This document shows, piece by piece, positions 1 through 8,271 of a DNA stretch of 64,000 nt (its first letter is position 1; each line of letters opens with the position of its first letter). The notes beneath the pieces were generated by a model. The model worked only from the letters and a program-made list of their open reading frames with translations, ran no database searches and had not been told where the DNA came from. The DNA is taken from the NCBI RefSeq assembly GCF_036688685.1, contig NZ_JAQQPS010000001.1, positions 304,741-368,740 of the forward strand. The letters run 5' to 3'. Made by a program: the position numbers and the translations under genes. Origin of the DNA: JALYUM01 sp036688685 (GTDB lineage Bacteria > Pseudomonadota > Gammaproteobacteria > Burkholderiales > Burkholderiaceae_D).

Positions 1-1552
1 CCTCCAGCAGGCGGGCGATGACTTCCGGCATTTGCAGCGCGGAGAACGACGGGCCAATGATCTTGCCGATGGCGGGATTGTTGCCCTGCGCACCGCCGAT
101 CGACACCTGGTACCACTCGCTGCCATCCTTGTCGACCCCCAGCACGCCAATCGAACCGACGTGGTGGTGGCCGCAGGCATTGATGCAACCGGAGATATTC
201 AGTTCGATGTCGCCAATATCGTGCTGGAAATCGAGGTTATCGAAACGCTCGGCAATTGCGGCGGCAATCGGCAGCGACTTGGCATTGGCCAGCGAGCAGA
301 AATCGCCGCCCGGGCAGCAGATGATGTCGGTGAGCAAACCGATATTCGGCGTGGCCAGGCCGCGCGCCTTGGCTTCTTGCCATAGCGCGAACAATTGATC
401 CTGGCGTACGTCGGCCAGCACCAGGTTCTGCTCGTGGGTCGGGCGAATTTCGCCGAAGCTGTAGCGGTCGGCCAGATCGGCAATAAAGTCCATTTGCTCG
501 GCGGTGGCGTCGCCCGGTGGCACGCCGGTTTTCTTCAGCGACAGCAGCACAGCCGCGTAGCCCGGCGCCTTGTGCGGCTTGACGTTGCGGTTCAGCCAAT
601 TGGCAAAGGCTTTGTTGTCCGCGTGCTCGCGCAGCGGATCGATGTTGGCCAGCGGCGCATACGCAGGCGGCGCAAAATATGCCGAGACGCGGTCCAGCTC
701 TTCCTGCGTCAAGGTTTCCGGGCCATCTTTCAGATCAAGCCATTCGGCTTCGACCTGGCGCGTGAATTCTTCTACGCCCAGCGCCTTCAATAAAATCTTG
801 ATGCGGGCCTTGTATTTGTTGTCGCGGCGGCCGTACTGGTTGTACACGCGCATCACCGCTTCCGTGTAGGTCAGCAGGTGTTGCCACGGCAGGAAATCGC
901 GGATCACGCTGCCGAGGATGGGCGTGCGGCCCATGCCGCCACCGGCCATGAAACGGAAGCCGATCTCGCCGGCGTCGTTGTAGACGACCGACAGGCCGAT
1001 GTCGTGCACGGCAATGGCGGCGCGGTCTTCCAGGGCGCCGTTGATGGCGACCTTGAATTTGCGCGGCAGGGCAATGAATTCAGGGTGAAAAGTGCTCCAC
1101 TGGCGCAGGATTTCCGCGAACGGGCGCGGATCGATGATTTCATCGGCCGCCACGCCGGCGTACTCGTCCGACGTGATGTTGCGGATACAGTTGCCGGAGG
1201 TCTGGATGGCGTGCATCTCGACCGAGGCCAGGTCGGCCAGAATGTCGGGTGTGTGCTCGAGCTCGATCCAGTTGTATTGAATGTTCTGGCGCGTCGTGAA
1301 GTGGCCATAGCCGCGGTCGTACTTGCGGGCGATATGGGCAAACATGCGCATTTGCGCGGACGACATCAGGCCGTACGGAACGGCCACGCGCAGCATATAG
1401 GCGTGGCGCTGCATGTACAGGCCGTTTTGCAGGCGCAGCGGCAGGAACTCCGATTCTTCGAGTTCGCCCGAAAGACGGCGCGCTACCTGGTCGCGGAACT
1501 GGGCAATGCGCTCGCGTACGATGAGGTGGTCATACTGGTCGTAAAGATACAT
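1..1552 (-). CDS. cysI: Sulfite/nitrite reductase hemoprotein, beta subunit (3' part missing)
   Basis: This is the siroheme and 4Fe-4S subunit that makes the six-electron reduction of sulfite to sulfide (or nitrite to ammonia). It is open at the left edge; 517 codons are visible. The N-terminal ferredoxin-like half carries the family motif SGNCIRNITSDE near residue 120. The cluster/siroheme cysteines are complete: CPGGDFC (C-x5-C, about residue 412) and CINACGHHH (C-x3-C, about residue 455). The ATG follows AGGATTG. It is divergent from cysB, which favours an assimilatory sulfite reductase over a nitrite reductase, but sequence reading alone does not settle the substrate. The C-terminus is not visible. 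Confidence 0.88.
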   Translation of the reverse strand, partial: MYLYDQYDHLIVRERIAQFRDQVARRLSGELEESEFLPLRLQNGLYMQRHAYMLRVAVPYGLMSSAQMRMFAHIARKYDRGYGHFTTRQNIQYNWIELEHTPDILADLASVEMHAIQTSGNCIRNITSDEYAGVAADEIIDPRPFAEILRQWSTFHPEFIALPRKFKVAINGALEDRAAIAVHDIGLSVVYNDAGEIGFRFMAGGGMGRTPILGSVIRDFLPWQHLLTYTEAVMRVYNQYGRRDNKYKARIKILLKALGVEEFTRQVEAEWLDLKDGPETLTQEELDRVSAYFAPPAYAPLANIDPLREHADNKAFANWLNRNVKPHKAPGYAAVLLSLKKTGVPPGDATAEQMDFIADLADRYSFGEIRPTHEQNLVLADVRQDQLFALWQEAKARGLATPNIGLLTDIICCPGGDFCSLANAKSLPIAAAIAERFDNLDFQHDIGDIELNISGCINACGHHHVGSIGVLGVDKDGSEWYQVSIGGAQGNNPAIGKIIGPSFSALQMPEVIARLLE

Positions 1553-1612
1553 GGTTCAATCCTGGTGATGGGCGCGGCGCCGCGCCAATAGTCTTCCCCT
1601 ACACTAGCTAAC

Positions 1613-1640
1613 ATGATACGTTCCGGGTGCCTTATTCCAA
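1613..1640 (-). promoter_or_regulatory. Candidate sigma-70 promoter of cysI
   Basis: On the minus strand TTGGAA (1640-1635) and TATCAT (1618-1613) are separated by 16 bases, upstream of the cysI start at 1552. Each hexamer differs from consensus by one or two bases. Found by eye. Confidence 0.45.
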
Positions 1641-1656
1641 AGGACCGAGAATTTAT

Positions 1657-1685
1657 TTGCTTATATGCGCTGGAAGCATAAGCAA
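1657..1685. promoter_or_regulatory. Inverted repeat, candidate CysB operator
   Basis: TTGCTTAT (1657-1664) and its exact complement ATAAGCAA (1678-1685) flank 13 bases. The dyad lies just upstream of the -35 hexamer of the candidate cysI promoter, where a LysR-type activator normally binds, and also covers the region upstream of cysB. The arms are AT-rich like described CysB half-sites. Binding by CysB is inference. Confidence 0.45.
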
Positions 1686-1728
1686 TCTTATAAAATGATG
1701 GCTGCCGTACACATACGTAAAATAACCC

Positions 1729-2670
1729 ATGAACCTCCATCAATTACGCTTCGTCCGTGAAGCGGTGCGCCAGAACTACAATCTGACCGATGCCGCCAAG
1801 GCGCTGTTCACGTCGCAGCCGGGCGTGTCGAAAGCCATCATCGAGCTGGAAGAAGAGCTGGGCGTCGATATTTTCGCGCGCCACGGCAAGCGCATCCGCG
1901 GCCTGACCGAACCAGGAAGGCTGGTGCTGGGTTCGGTTGAGCTGATCATGCAGGAAATCGACAGCCTGAAACGCATCGGCAAGGAATATGCGGCCCAGGA
2001 CAGTGGCAGTTTTACCATTGCCACCACGCACACCCAGGCCCGCTACACCTTGCCGCGTGTGGTGCAGGCGTTCATGCAGAAATATCCCAAGGTACGCCTT
2101 TCCCTTCTGCAAGGCAATCCGCGTCAGATCGCCGACATGGTCAAGAGCGACCAGGCCGACCTCGCCATCGCCACCGAGTCGATTGCCGTGGTCGATGGCC
2201 TGATCACGCTGCCTTGTTATCAGTGGGAGCACGTGGTGGTGGTGCCGCACGACCATCCGCTGCTGCGCTCGCCTGCGGTATCGCTGGAAGAAATTGCCAC
2301 GTACCCATTAATTACGTACGATGCGGCCTTTGCCGGGCGCAGCAAGATCGACCATGCGTTCAGCTTGCGCAGCCTGAAGCCGGATGTGTTGTTGGAAGCG
2401 ATCGACGCCGATGTCATCAAGACCTACGTGGAGCTGGGCATGGGCATCGGCATCATCGCCGGCATGGCCTACGATCCGGAGCGCGACAAGAACCTGCGCG
2501 CCATTCCCGTCGGCCACCTGTTCGGCATGAATGTGTCGCGCGTGGCGATCAAGCAGGGGGCTTACCTGCGCAGTTATGTGTACACCTTTATCGAATTGCT
2601 GGCCCCCACGCTGAACCGCAAGATGGTGGAATCGGCCATGCGTGGCGACAGCGAAACTTACGACCTTTAA
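1729..2670 (+). CDS. cysB: CysB-family LysR-type transcriptional regulator
   Basis: 313 residues, the usual LysR-type length. Residues 1-60 form the winged helix-turn-helix (MNLHQLRFVREAVRQ, then LTDAAKALFTSQPGVSKAI); residues about 90-300 are the effector-binding domain, with the CysB-type stretch TTHTQARYTLP. The family activates cysteine biosynthesis genes when N-acetylserine or O-acetylserine accumulates, signalling sulfur limitation. It is transcribed away from cysI across 176 bases containing the dyad described separately, the classic arrangement for an activator and its target. A TATAAA-like element lies around 1690. Whether it is CysB proper or the paralogue Cbl cannot be proved here. 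Confidence 0.9.
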   Translation: MNLHQLRFVREAVRQNYNLTDAAKALFTSQPGVSKAIIELEEELGVDIFARHGKRIRGLTEPGRLVLGSVELIMQEIDSLKRIGKEYAAQDSGSFTIATTHTQARYTLPRVVQAFMQKYPKVRLSLLQGNPRQIADMVKSDQADLAIATESIAVVDGLITLPCYQWEHVVVVPHDHPLLRSPAVSLEEIATYPLITYDAAFAGRSKIDHAFSLRSLKPDVLLEAIDADVIKTYVELGMGIGIIAGMAYDPERDKNLRAIPVGHLFGMNVSRVAIKQGAYLRSYVYTFIELLAPTLNRKMVESAMRGDSETYDL

Positions 2671-2678
2671 GACTGACT

Positions 2679-3344
2679 ATGAATACCGTTACCACCCTCA
2701 TTACCGGCCAGGTGGCCGCGTACTACGCCAAGATGGCAGAACAATACGACGCCGTCTACGACAAGCCCGAGCGTGAAGACGACCTCGATGAAATCTGCGA
2801 CGAGGTTGCCGAAGCCGTGGCCGGGCACATCGTGCTGGAAATCGGCTGCGGCACTGGCTTCTGGACCGAAATCGCGTCCGAGTCGGCGTTGTCGATTGTC
2901 GCCACCGACATCAACCAGAATCTGATCGACCTGGCGCAGACGCGCGATCTGCCGGACGAAGTGTCGTTCCGCGTGGCCGATGCCTACAACTTGCCGGACG
3001 ACCTGGGCGAGTTCACGGCGATCCTGGCAGGTGGGTGGTGGTCGCACGTCGCCCGCGCCGACCAGGAAAAACTGCTGGCGCACTGGCGTGACCGGTTTGG
3101 CAAGGATTTATTGGTGGTACTGGTCGACGATACCTATGTCGAAGGCAGCAGCGACACCGTGGCGCGCACCGATCTGGAAGGCAATACCTACCAGATCAAG
3201 ACGGCGCCGGATGGCATGCGCTATGAAATCCCAATGAATTACCCATCGGATAGCGCCCTGCGCAAAAAACTGGCCAGTTCGGTACGCGAAATCAAGATCG
3301 TGCGACTGGAACACTTCTGGATGCTGCGTTGCCGCCTGAAATAA
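2679..3344 (+). CDS. Class I SAM-dependent methyltransferase
   Basis: 221 residues. Motif I is clear: VLEIGCGTGFWTE near residue 52, followed by the acidic end of strand 2 (IVATDIN) and a post-I region (FRVADAYNLPDDLG), so a Rossmann-fold methyltransferase using S-adenosylmethionine is well supported. The substrate is unknown. The start ATG lies 8 bases after the cysB stop, so the two are probably cotranscribed. A bidirectional terminator follows. The frame is open further upstream inside cysB, but that part is a shadow of cysB. A role in sulfur metabolism is possible only by position. Confidence 0.85.
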   Translation: MNTVTTLITGQVAAYYAKMAEQYDAVYDKPEREDDLDEICDEVAEAVAGHIVLEIGCGTGFWTEIASESALSIVATDINQNLIDLAQTRDLPDEVSFRVADAYNLPDDLGEFTAILAGGWWSHVARADQEKLLAHWRDRFGKDLLVVLVDDTYVEGSSDTVARTDLEGNTYQIKTAPDGMRYEIPMNYPSDSALRKKLASSVREIKIVRLEHFWMLRCRLK

Positions 3345-3359
3345 TCGCGCCACCCAATG

Positions 3360-3397
3360 AAAAAACCGTCATCCCCGCAAGGGCATGACGGTTTTTT
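3360..3397. terminator. Bidirectional rho-independent terminator
   Basis: A stem AACCGTCAT/ATGACGGTT is flanked by an A-run on the left and a T-run on the right. It sits between the stop codons of the convergent methyltransferase and porin genes and can serve both. Confidence 0.85.
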
Positions 3398-3418
3398 AAC
3401 GCCCGCAGGCGTCAGGTA

Positions 3419-4432
3419 TTAAAACGAGTGACGCAGACCCAGTGCCAGTGCTTTAGGATCGCCGCCCAGTGCCGTGGCAGCTGGTGCAATCGCAACGCTC
3501 GACGAGCTCAAGCCAAACACGGCCAGGTTGTTGTTGTCCATCGTGGCGTACGACGCGTACACATTGGTGCGCTTCGACAGCGAGTAGCTGTAGGCAACAG
3601 CGTAAGCCTTGCCTTTGGCGCCGGTTTCTACCTTGTTGTTCTGGTAGTTGAAGAAGAACTTGTTGGCCGCCAGGGTGTACGAAGCGCCCAGGTTGTACTG
3701 CTCGAACTTGTTGTTCGGGCCGACCTGGTCAGCCGACAGGTAGCCGCCCTTGAATTCGAAGGCGTCCAGTTTGTACGACGCGCCGAATGCCGATTCCTTG
3801 TCGTTGCCGGTGGCCAGACGTTTCAGGGTGTGGTAACCAGCCGACAGGCCCAGGTTGCCGAGCGTGTATTCCAGGGCGATGCCGTGCAGGTTGCCCGAAG
3901 GACCGGTTGCTGCTTCGCCAGCCGAGTAGGCCAGGTAAGCGCGCAGGCCATTCCATGCCGACGATTTGTAGTTGACCGAGTTCGACAGACGACGGGTCAC
4001 GCGGCCCGAAGTGAACGCGCTCAAGTTACTACCGTAGAAACCCTGGCCGAAGATGTCGGACATGGCGCCGACGGCTGCGATCGGGCTGTATTCACGGCCA
4101 ACCGTTACCAGACCGAAGGCACCTTCCAGACCAACCACCGAACGGCGGCCGAACAGGTTGGTGTCGGCAGCGCCGGTGTCGAGGGCGACGCCGGCTTCGA
4201 TGTTGAACATGGCTTTCAGGCCGTCACCGAGGTCTTCGGTACCGCGGAAGCCCAGACGGCTGCTCGACTGGTTACCGGAGTTGACAACCCAGGTACCTTT
4301 TTGGCCAGGGGTGCCGGTGTCTTGGCGCGACACGGCCGCATCCATGATGCCGTACATCTGAACGTTGGTTTGTGCTTGCGCTGCGATTGGCAGGATGGCG
4401 AAAAGGGCGGCAGCCAGGATTTTGCGTTGCAT
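3419..4432 (-). CDS. Gram-negative porin, neisserial/Burkholderia type
   Basis: 337 residues. It has a signal peptide (MQRKILAAALFAILPIAAQA) and a mature beginning QTNVQMYGIMDAAVS, typical of the 16-strand trimeric general porins of Betaproteobacteria. RLGFRGTEDLGDGLKAMF and the terminal aromatic residue (ALGLRHSF, C-terminal Phe, the Bam recognition signal) fit this family. It should allow passive diffusion of small solutes across the outer membrane. The start at 4432 was chosen over an ATG eight codons upstream because GGAGAA lies 5 bases before it and the signal peptide begins there. Ion selectivity cannot be read from the sequence. Confidence 0.92.
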   Translation of the reverse strand: MQRKILAAALFAILPIAAQAQTNVQMYGIMDAAVSRQDTGTPGQKGTWVVNSGNQSSSRLGFRGTEDLGDGLKAMFNIEAGVALDTGAADTNLFGRRSVVGLEGAFGLVTVGREYSPIAAVGAMSDIFGQGFYGSNLSAFTSGRVTRRLSNSVNYKSSAWNGLRAYLAYSAGEAATGPSGNLHGIALEYTLGNLGLSAGYHTLKRLATGNDKESAFGASYKLDAFEFKGGYLSADQVGPNNKFEQYNLGASYTLAANKFFFNYQNNKVETGAKGKAYAVAYSYSLSKRTNVYASYATMDNNNLAVFGLSSSSVAIAPAATALGGDPKALALGLRHSF

Positions 4433-4544
4433 GTGTTCTCCGTAAGATTCAATCAAGGGTCATTCGCTGAAGCACATCAAAGTGGCCTCAGAACGATCGA
4501 AATCTTATCGGGCCGATATTTCAAGAAGATGACATGTGGCAATT

Positions 4545-5660
4545 TCACAACAGATGCTGACGGATCGGCAACACGATATCGATGCGGGTGCCGGGCGCTT
4601 CGGCGGCCACGATGATTTCGCCCTGCATGCCCCAGACCCGCTCGCGCATGCCGATCAGCCCCAGCGAGCCGGTCTTTTCCAGGTCGGCCGGACTGATACC
4701 GCGCCCGTCGTCGCGGATGGTGACCAGCAGTTCGCCGTCGAGGCGGAAGACATTCAGCGTGACGTTGCTGGCCTCGGCATGGCGGGCGATGTTCGTCAGC
4801 GCTTCCTGGACAATGCGGAAGATGGCGGTGCTGGCGGTGTCGTCGAGCTGCAGTTCGTCCTCGTCCGCATACAGCTTGCAGGCAATGCCATAACGTCTGG
4901 AAAAGTCGTCGCGCAAGCCCTGCAGGGCGAAATACAGGCCACCGTCGTCGAGTGCGCGTGGGCGCAAATTGGTGGCAATCCGGCGCAGCGATGCAATCGC
5001 GGTGGCCAGGTTGTCCTGCATGCCGGCCATCAGCGCCAGGCTTGGCGCGCTGCTGCCATCGGCTTGCTGGAGCAGCGTCAGGTCCATGCGCAGCGACGCC
5101 AGCAATTGGCCCAGGTCGTCGTGCAGTTCGCGCGCGATATGGGTACGCTCCTGTTCGCGGATGGTTTGCAGCGCCGCCGACAGCTGGCGCAGCTCGTCGT
5201 GCGAACGCGCCAGGCGCGCCTGGACGCGCTGGCGCGCGCTGACGTCGCGCAGGATGATCGAGCGCACCGGGCGCCCGTCGCGCATGTCCTGCGACAGTGA
5301 ACCGGTCAGCGCGATGCGGCGGCCGTCGGCATGCATACCTGTGACGGCGTAGTCGGTGAAGCGGCGGCCGGCGCGGGCCGGGGCGCCAGGCGCTGGTGTT
5401 TCGATGAGGAAGCGCGACAGCGCACGCCCTTGCATCTGCTCGACCGTTACGCCGAACAGCGCGGCGGCAGCGGCGTTCGCCAGCACGATGCGGTCGGCGT
5501 GGTCGGTGGCGATCAGGGCATCATTGACCAGGCTGGCGTGCTCGATGGCACCGGCGCGCTGCGCTGGTGCAGACAGACCCCGGCGCAGCAGTACCCTGGC
5601 GCCAACAAACCCCAGCAAAAAGGCGAGGGCGGCGCGCACGCGCATGGTTGGGATCGTCAT
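4545..5660 (-). CDS. PAS-domain sensor histidine kinase, NarL/DesK-type (HisKA_3)
   Basis: 371 residues. One short hydrophobic segment (about 7-24) may anchor it in the inner membrane. A PAS domain spans about 35-145. The dimerisation/phosphoacceptor motif ERTHIARELHDDLG contains His180. The HATPase domain has EALTNIARHA (N box), DDGRG (G1) and GLIGMRERV (G2). Kinases of this class phosphorylate LuxR-type response regulators, but the neighbouring regulator is LytTR-type and belongs with the other kinase, so the partner must be elsewhere. The signal is unknown. The nearest gene upstream on the same strand is 94 bases away, across a strong dyad. Confidence 0.88.
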   Translation of the reverse strand: MTIPTMRVRAALAFLLGFVGARVLLRRGLSAPAQRAGAIEHASLVNDALIATDHADRIVLANAAAAALFGVTVEQMQGRALSRFLIETPAPGAPARAGRRFTDYAVTGMHADGRRIALTGSLSQDMRDGRPVRSIILRDVSARQRVQARLARSHDELRQLSAALQTIREQERTHIARELHDDLGQLLASLRMDLTLLQQADGSSAPSLALMAGMQDNLATAIASLRRIATNLRPRALDDGGLYFALQGLRDDFSRRYGIACKLYADEDELQLDDTASTAIFRIVQEALTNIARHAEASNVTLNVFRLDGELLVTIRDDGRGISPADLEKTGSLGLIGMRERVWGMQGEIIVAAEAPGTRIDIVLPIRQHLL

Positions 5661-5719
5661 GGATTCTCGCCGTCGGTGAGTGGCACGCGAAGGCGTACCC
5701 GGCGAAAGTGTAATGCGAG

Positions 5720-5750
5720 ACTTGCCTCATCTTATTGTGATGAGGCAAGT
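5720..5750. other. Perfect 12-bp inverted repeat between regulator and PAS kinase genes
   Basis: ACTTGCCTCATC and GATGAGGCAAGT are separated by 7 bases. In the direction of the flanking genes (minus) the stem is not followed by a T-run; on the plus strand it is followed by TTTTATTAC. It could be an attenuator, an RNA-stabilising hairpin or a protein-binding site. Confidence 0.6.
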
Positions 5751-5754
5751 TTTA

Positions 5755-6531
5755 TTACATCTGTTTGAACAGGTGCAGGAAACTGCGGCTCACTTCCAGC
5801 TTGTCCGATTTGCCTTTGATCATGACCAGGTGGCGGCCCCGCAAATCGCGGGTGACGCCGTCGATGGCGTTCACATTCACCAGCGTGGCGCGGTGGATTT
5901 GCCAGAACAGGGCCGGGTCGAGTTCCTCGGCCAGGTCGCGCACCGGTTTGCGGATCAGCGCCTCGAATTTGTCGGTTTGCACGCAGGTGTATTTTTCGTC
6001 GGAGCGGAAGAACAGGATCTCTTCGACCGGAATCATGCGCAAATCCTGGCCGATGCTGGCCTGGATCCATTGCAGGTATTTCGGTTTTGGGGCCGCAATT
6101 TTCTCGGCCAGCTGCGACAGCATCAGGGTGACGCTGTCATTGACCGGCAGGCTGCCCGGCTGTTCGATGAGCGCTTTCAGGCGCGCCTTGAGCCGGTCCA
6201 CGGTCAATTGCAAGCGTTCCGGCTCGGGCGGCTTGAGGACGTAATCGATGGCGCCGCGCTCAAAGGCTTCCACCGCGTACTGGTCGTAGGCGGTGACGAA
6301 CACGATGGCGCTCTGGTCGCCGATGTCGCGCGCCGCTTCCATGCCGGTTTTGCCGGGCATGCGGATATCGAGGAAGGTCAAATCGGGTTTCAGCTCGGCC
6401 ACCAGCTGCACGGCTTCATCGCCGTTCTTGGCTTCACCGATGATCTCCAGCTCGGGCCACACCTGGTTCAGGCGCAGGCGCAACTGGTCGCGCATCAATC
6501 TTTCGTCGTCAGCAATAATGGCAGTAGGCAT
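5755..6531 (-). CDS. LytTR-type response regulator (LytR/AlgR family)
   Basis: 258 residues. The receiver domain occupies 1-125, with the acidic pair Asp8/Asp9, phosphoacceptor Asp55 (LTFLDIRMPG), a Thr switch (VFVTAYDQYA) and Lys in YVLKPPEPE. The LytTR DNA-binding domain occupies about 150-258 (ILFFRSDEKYTCVQT, LFWQIHRATLVNVNAI, LEVSRSFLHLF). It is cotranscribed with the LytS-like kinase ending 83 bases upstream, its probable cognate partner. LytTR regulators bind imperfect direct repeats and often control envelope or extracellular functions; the target genes here are unknown. Confidence 0.93.
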   Translation of the reverse strand: MPTAIIADDERLMRDQLRLRLNQVWPELEIIGEAKNGDEAVQLVAELKPDLTFLDIRMPGKTGMEAARDIGDQSAIVFVTAYDQYAVEAFERGAIDYVLKPPEPERLQLTVDRLKARLKALIEQPGSLPVNDSVTLMLSQLAEKIAAPKPKYLQWIQASIGQDLRMIPVEEILFFRSDEKYTCVQTDKFEALIRKPVRDLAEELDPALFWQIHRATLVNVNAIDGVTRDLRGRHLVMIKGKSDKLEVSRSFLHLFKQM

Positions 6532-6614
6532 GGGATTTGATTTATTGTTATCAATCTGTGGAATGATGATTATTCAACACATCGCCGGATCAGGCAAGCA
6601 GGGCAGATGGTCGG

Positions 6615-8051
6615 CTATTTCGATGTGGCGTATGGCACTTCGATGACCGCGATCACGCCATGCGGCACATTCGCGGTGATATGCAACTGGCCGGCCTCGC
6701 CATGGAGCAGCTTCAGGCGTTCGCGGATGGTCGGCAGGCCGAGACCGGTGCCGTCGCTCGGCATCACGCCAAAACCGACGCCATTGTCGGCCACGGTCAC
6801 GCGCAGCTTGTTGTGCGAGACATTCGCGCTGATGCGCAGGGTGCCCCCTTCGGGCTTGCACTCGAGGCCGTGCTTGATCGCGTTTTCCACCATCGATTGC
6901 AGCATCATCGGCGGAAAGGCCGCGTTGCGCAGGTCGTCGGGGACGTGCAGCTCGACCGTCAAGCGCTCTTCCATGCGCATCTTGAGCAGGTGCAGGTAGG
7001 CGGTGACCATGTCGACTTCGCGGCCGAGGTTGGTCACCACGGCGTTTTCACGCATTTGCGGCAGCACCGCGCGCAGGTACTGGATCAGGCTGCGCTGCAT
7101 GGCCGAGGCGCGCGGCGGGTTCGTTTCGATCAGGTATTCGACCGAGGCGAGGGTGTTGAACAGGAAGTGCGGCTCCACCTGTGCCTGCATCATCTGCATG
7201 CGCGCTTCGGATAGCTGGCGCTGCATCGATTCGCGCTCGGCGGCAGCGTTTGCGCTCTGGGTCAGCGCATCGGCGCGCTTCTTGCCGCCCACCAGCGCCT
7301 TGGTGGCGAACAGGGCCAGCACCAGCAGCAACACGAAGCTGCGGAACCAGGTCGAGGCCTGTTTGTGGTAGCGCGTGACCTTGGCTTCGGCGGCGTCGTC
7401 GACCGCCGCTTCGATCGCATCTGACAATTCTTCGCCAATTTGCGGCGGCAGGTCGATATGGACTTCGCCGTCGACGCCCGGGCGCACGATGCCGGCTTTG
7501 GCCTTGGCTGCCGCGGCCGCTCCCGCGGCGGCTGCCGCCATGGCGTGCGACTTGGCCGCTTCGATCCCCGCTTTGGCTGCTGCAGAACCAGCCGACTCGG
7601 CAGCAGCATGCGCAGCAGCGTCGATCTCGGCCTCAGCTGCCTTGCTGAGGGGCTCGGGCGGTGCCGGTGGTTCCGCTTGCTCGGGCGTTGAGGGCACCTC
7701 GGGCGTCTCCGGTACCTCGGGCGTCTCCGGTACTTCGGGCGCTTCCGGTACCTCGCCCGGTTTGCTCACCTTGTTTCTCGGATTGAAGTGAATCCCGCTG
7801 TCATCGAACACGATGCTCGGCTTGGGTTTGCGATCCTTGCTGCCCTTGTCGTTGCGTACAACGGTTTCTTCGTTCGGGCTGGAAAACAATTCGTCCTGCA
7901 AGATGTTGGCCGCAATCAGCGCCAGCGCCGCAAACAGGAAAAATTTCCACCACGACAGCTGCGTCACCCACGTCGCCACCGCGTCGAAGCCGCGGTACAG
8001 GGCCGTCAACAGGGTGGTCAATTGCTGCTGTCTGGAGGGTGTCAATGCCAT
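6615..8051 (-). CDS. LytS-like sensor histidine kinase with proline/alanine-rich sensor region
   Basis: 478 residues. TM1 is at about 34-51 and TM2 at about 236-256. The intervening, presumably periplasmic region is low-complexity: four copies of a hexapeptide of the type VPE(T/A)PE at 101-124, a Pro-rich linker to 134, then an Ala-rich stretch at 137-187. The cytoplasmic part carries the His_kinase motif QVEPHFLFNTLASVEYL (His295) and a HATPase domain (SMVENAIKHGLE, TVADNGVGFG, GTGLGLPTIRERL). It pairs with the LytTR regulator downstream. The start at 8051 was chosen because an upstream extension has no family-like character; its ribosome site is weak, so the N-terminus is uncertain. Confidence 0.87.
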   Translation of the reverse strand: MALTPSRQQQLTTLLTALYRGFDAVATWVTQLSWWKFFLFAALALIAANILQDELFSSPNEETVVRNDKGSKDRKPKPSIVFDDSGIHFNPRNKVSKPGEVPEAPEVPETPEVPETPEVPSTPEQAEPPAPPEPLSKAAEAEIDAAAHAAAESAGSAAAKAGIEAAKSHAMAAAAAGAAAAAKAKAGIVRPGVDGEVHIDLPPQIGEELSDAIEAAVDDAAEAKVTRYHKQASTWFRSFVLLLVLALFATKALVGGKKRADALTQSANAAAERESMQRQLSEARMQMMQAQVEPHFLFNTLASVEYLIETNPPRASAMQRSLIQYLRAVLPQMRENAVVTNLGREVDMVTAYLHLLKMRMEERLTVELHVPDDLRNAAFPPMMLQSMVENAIKHGLECKPEGGTLRISANVSHNKLRVTVADNGVGFGVMPSDGTGLGLPTIRERLKLLHGEAGQLHITANVPHGVIAVIEVPYATSK

Positions 8052-8271
8052 GGGAGATGCAATCCGGTGTGCTGGAGAAAATGCGCGTCGTGCACTCTGG
8101 CAGCGACGAGCTTGGGATGCTGCAACTTTACCCCGTCCATCCCGCTCAGGCCAGCAGCGAGCGACAGGCTGCACAAACGGCATCCCAGAATGCACTGGGG
8201 ATAAAGCAATTGCCCGAAAAAAAGGGCCGGCGCAAGCGCGCCGACCCTGGATGCCGCACTCAAGCCGGGCT

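Noticed and set aside
2214..2678. Extended N-terminus of the methyltransferase
   Set aside because: The open frame runs inside cysB in another frame; motif I position and the ATG at 2679 fit a normal methyltransferase start.
7375..7791. 138-residue plus-strand Gly/Ser/Thr repeat frame
   Set aside because: Antisense of the PE-repeat and Ala-rich region of the LytS-like kinase; a repeat artefact.
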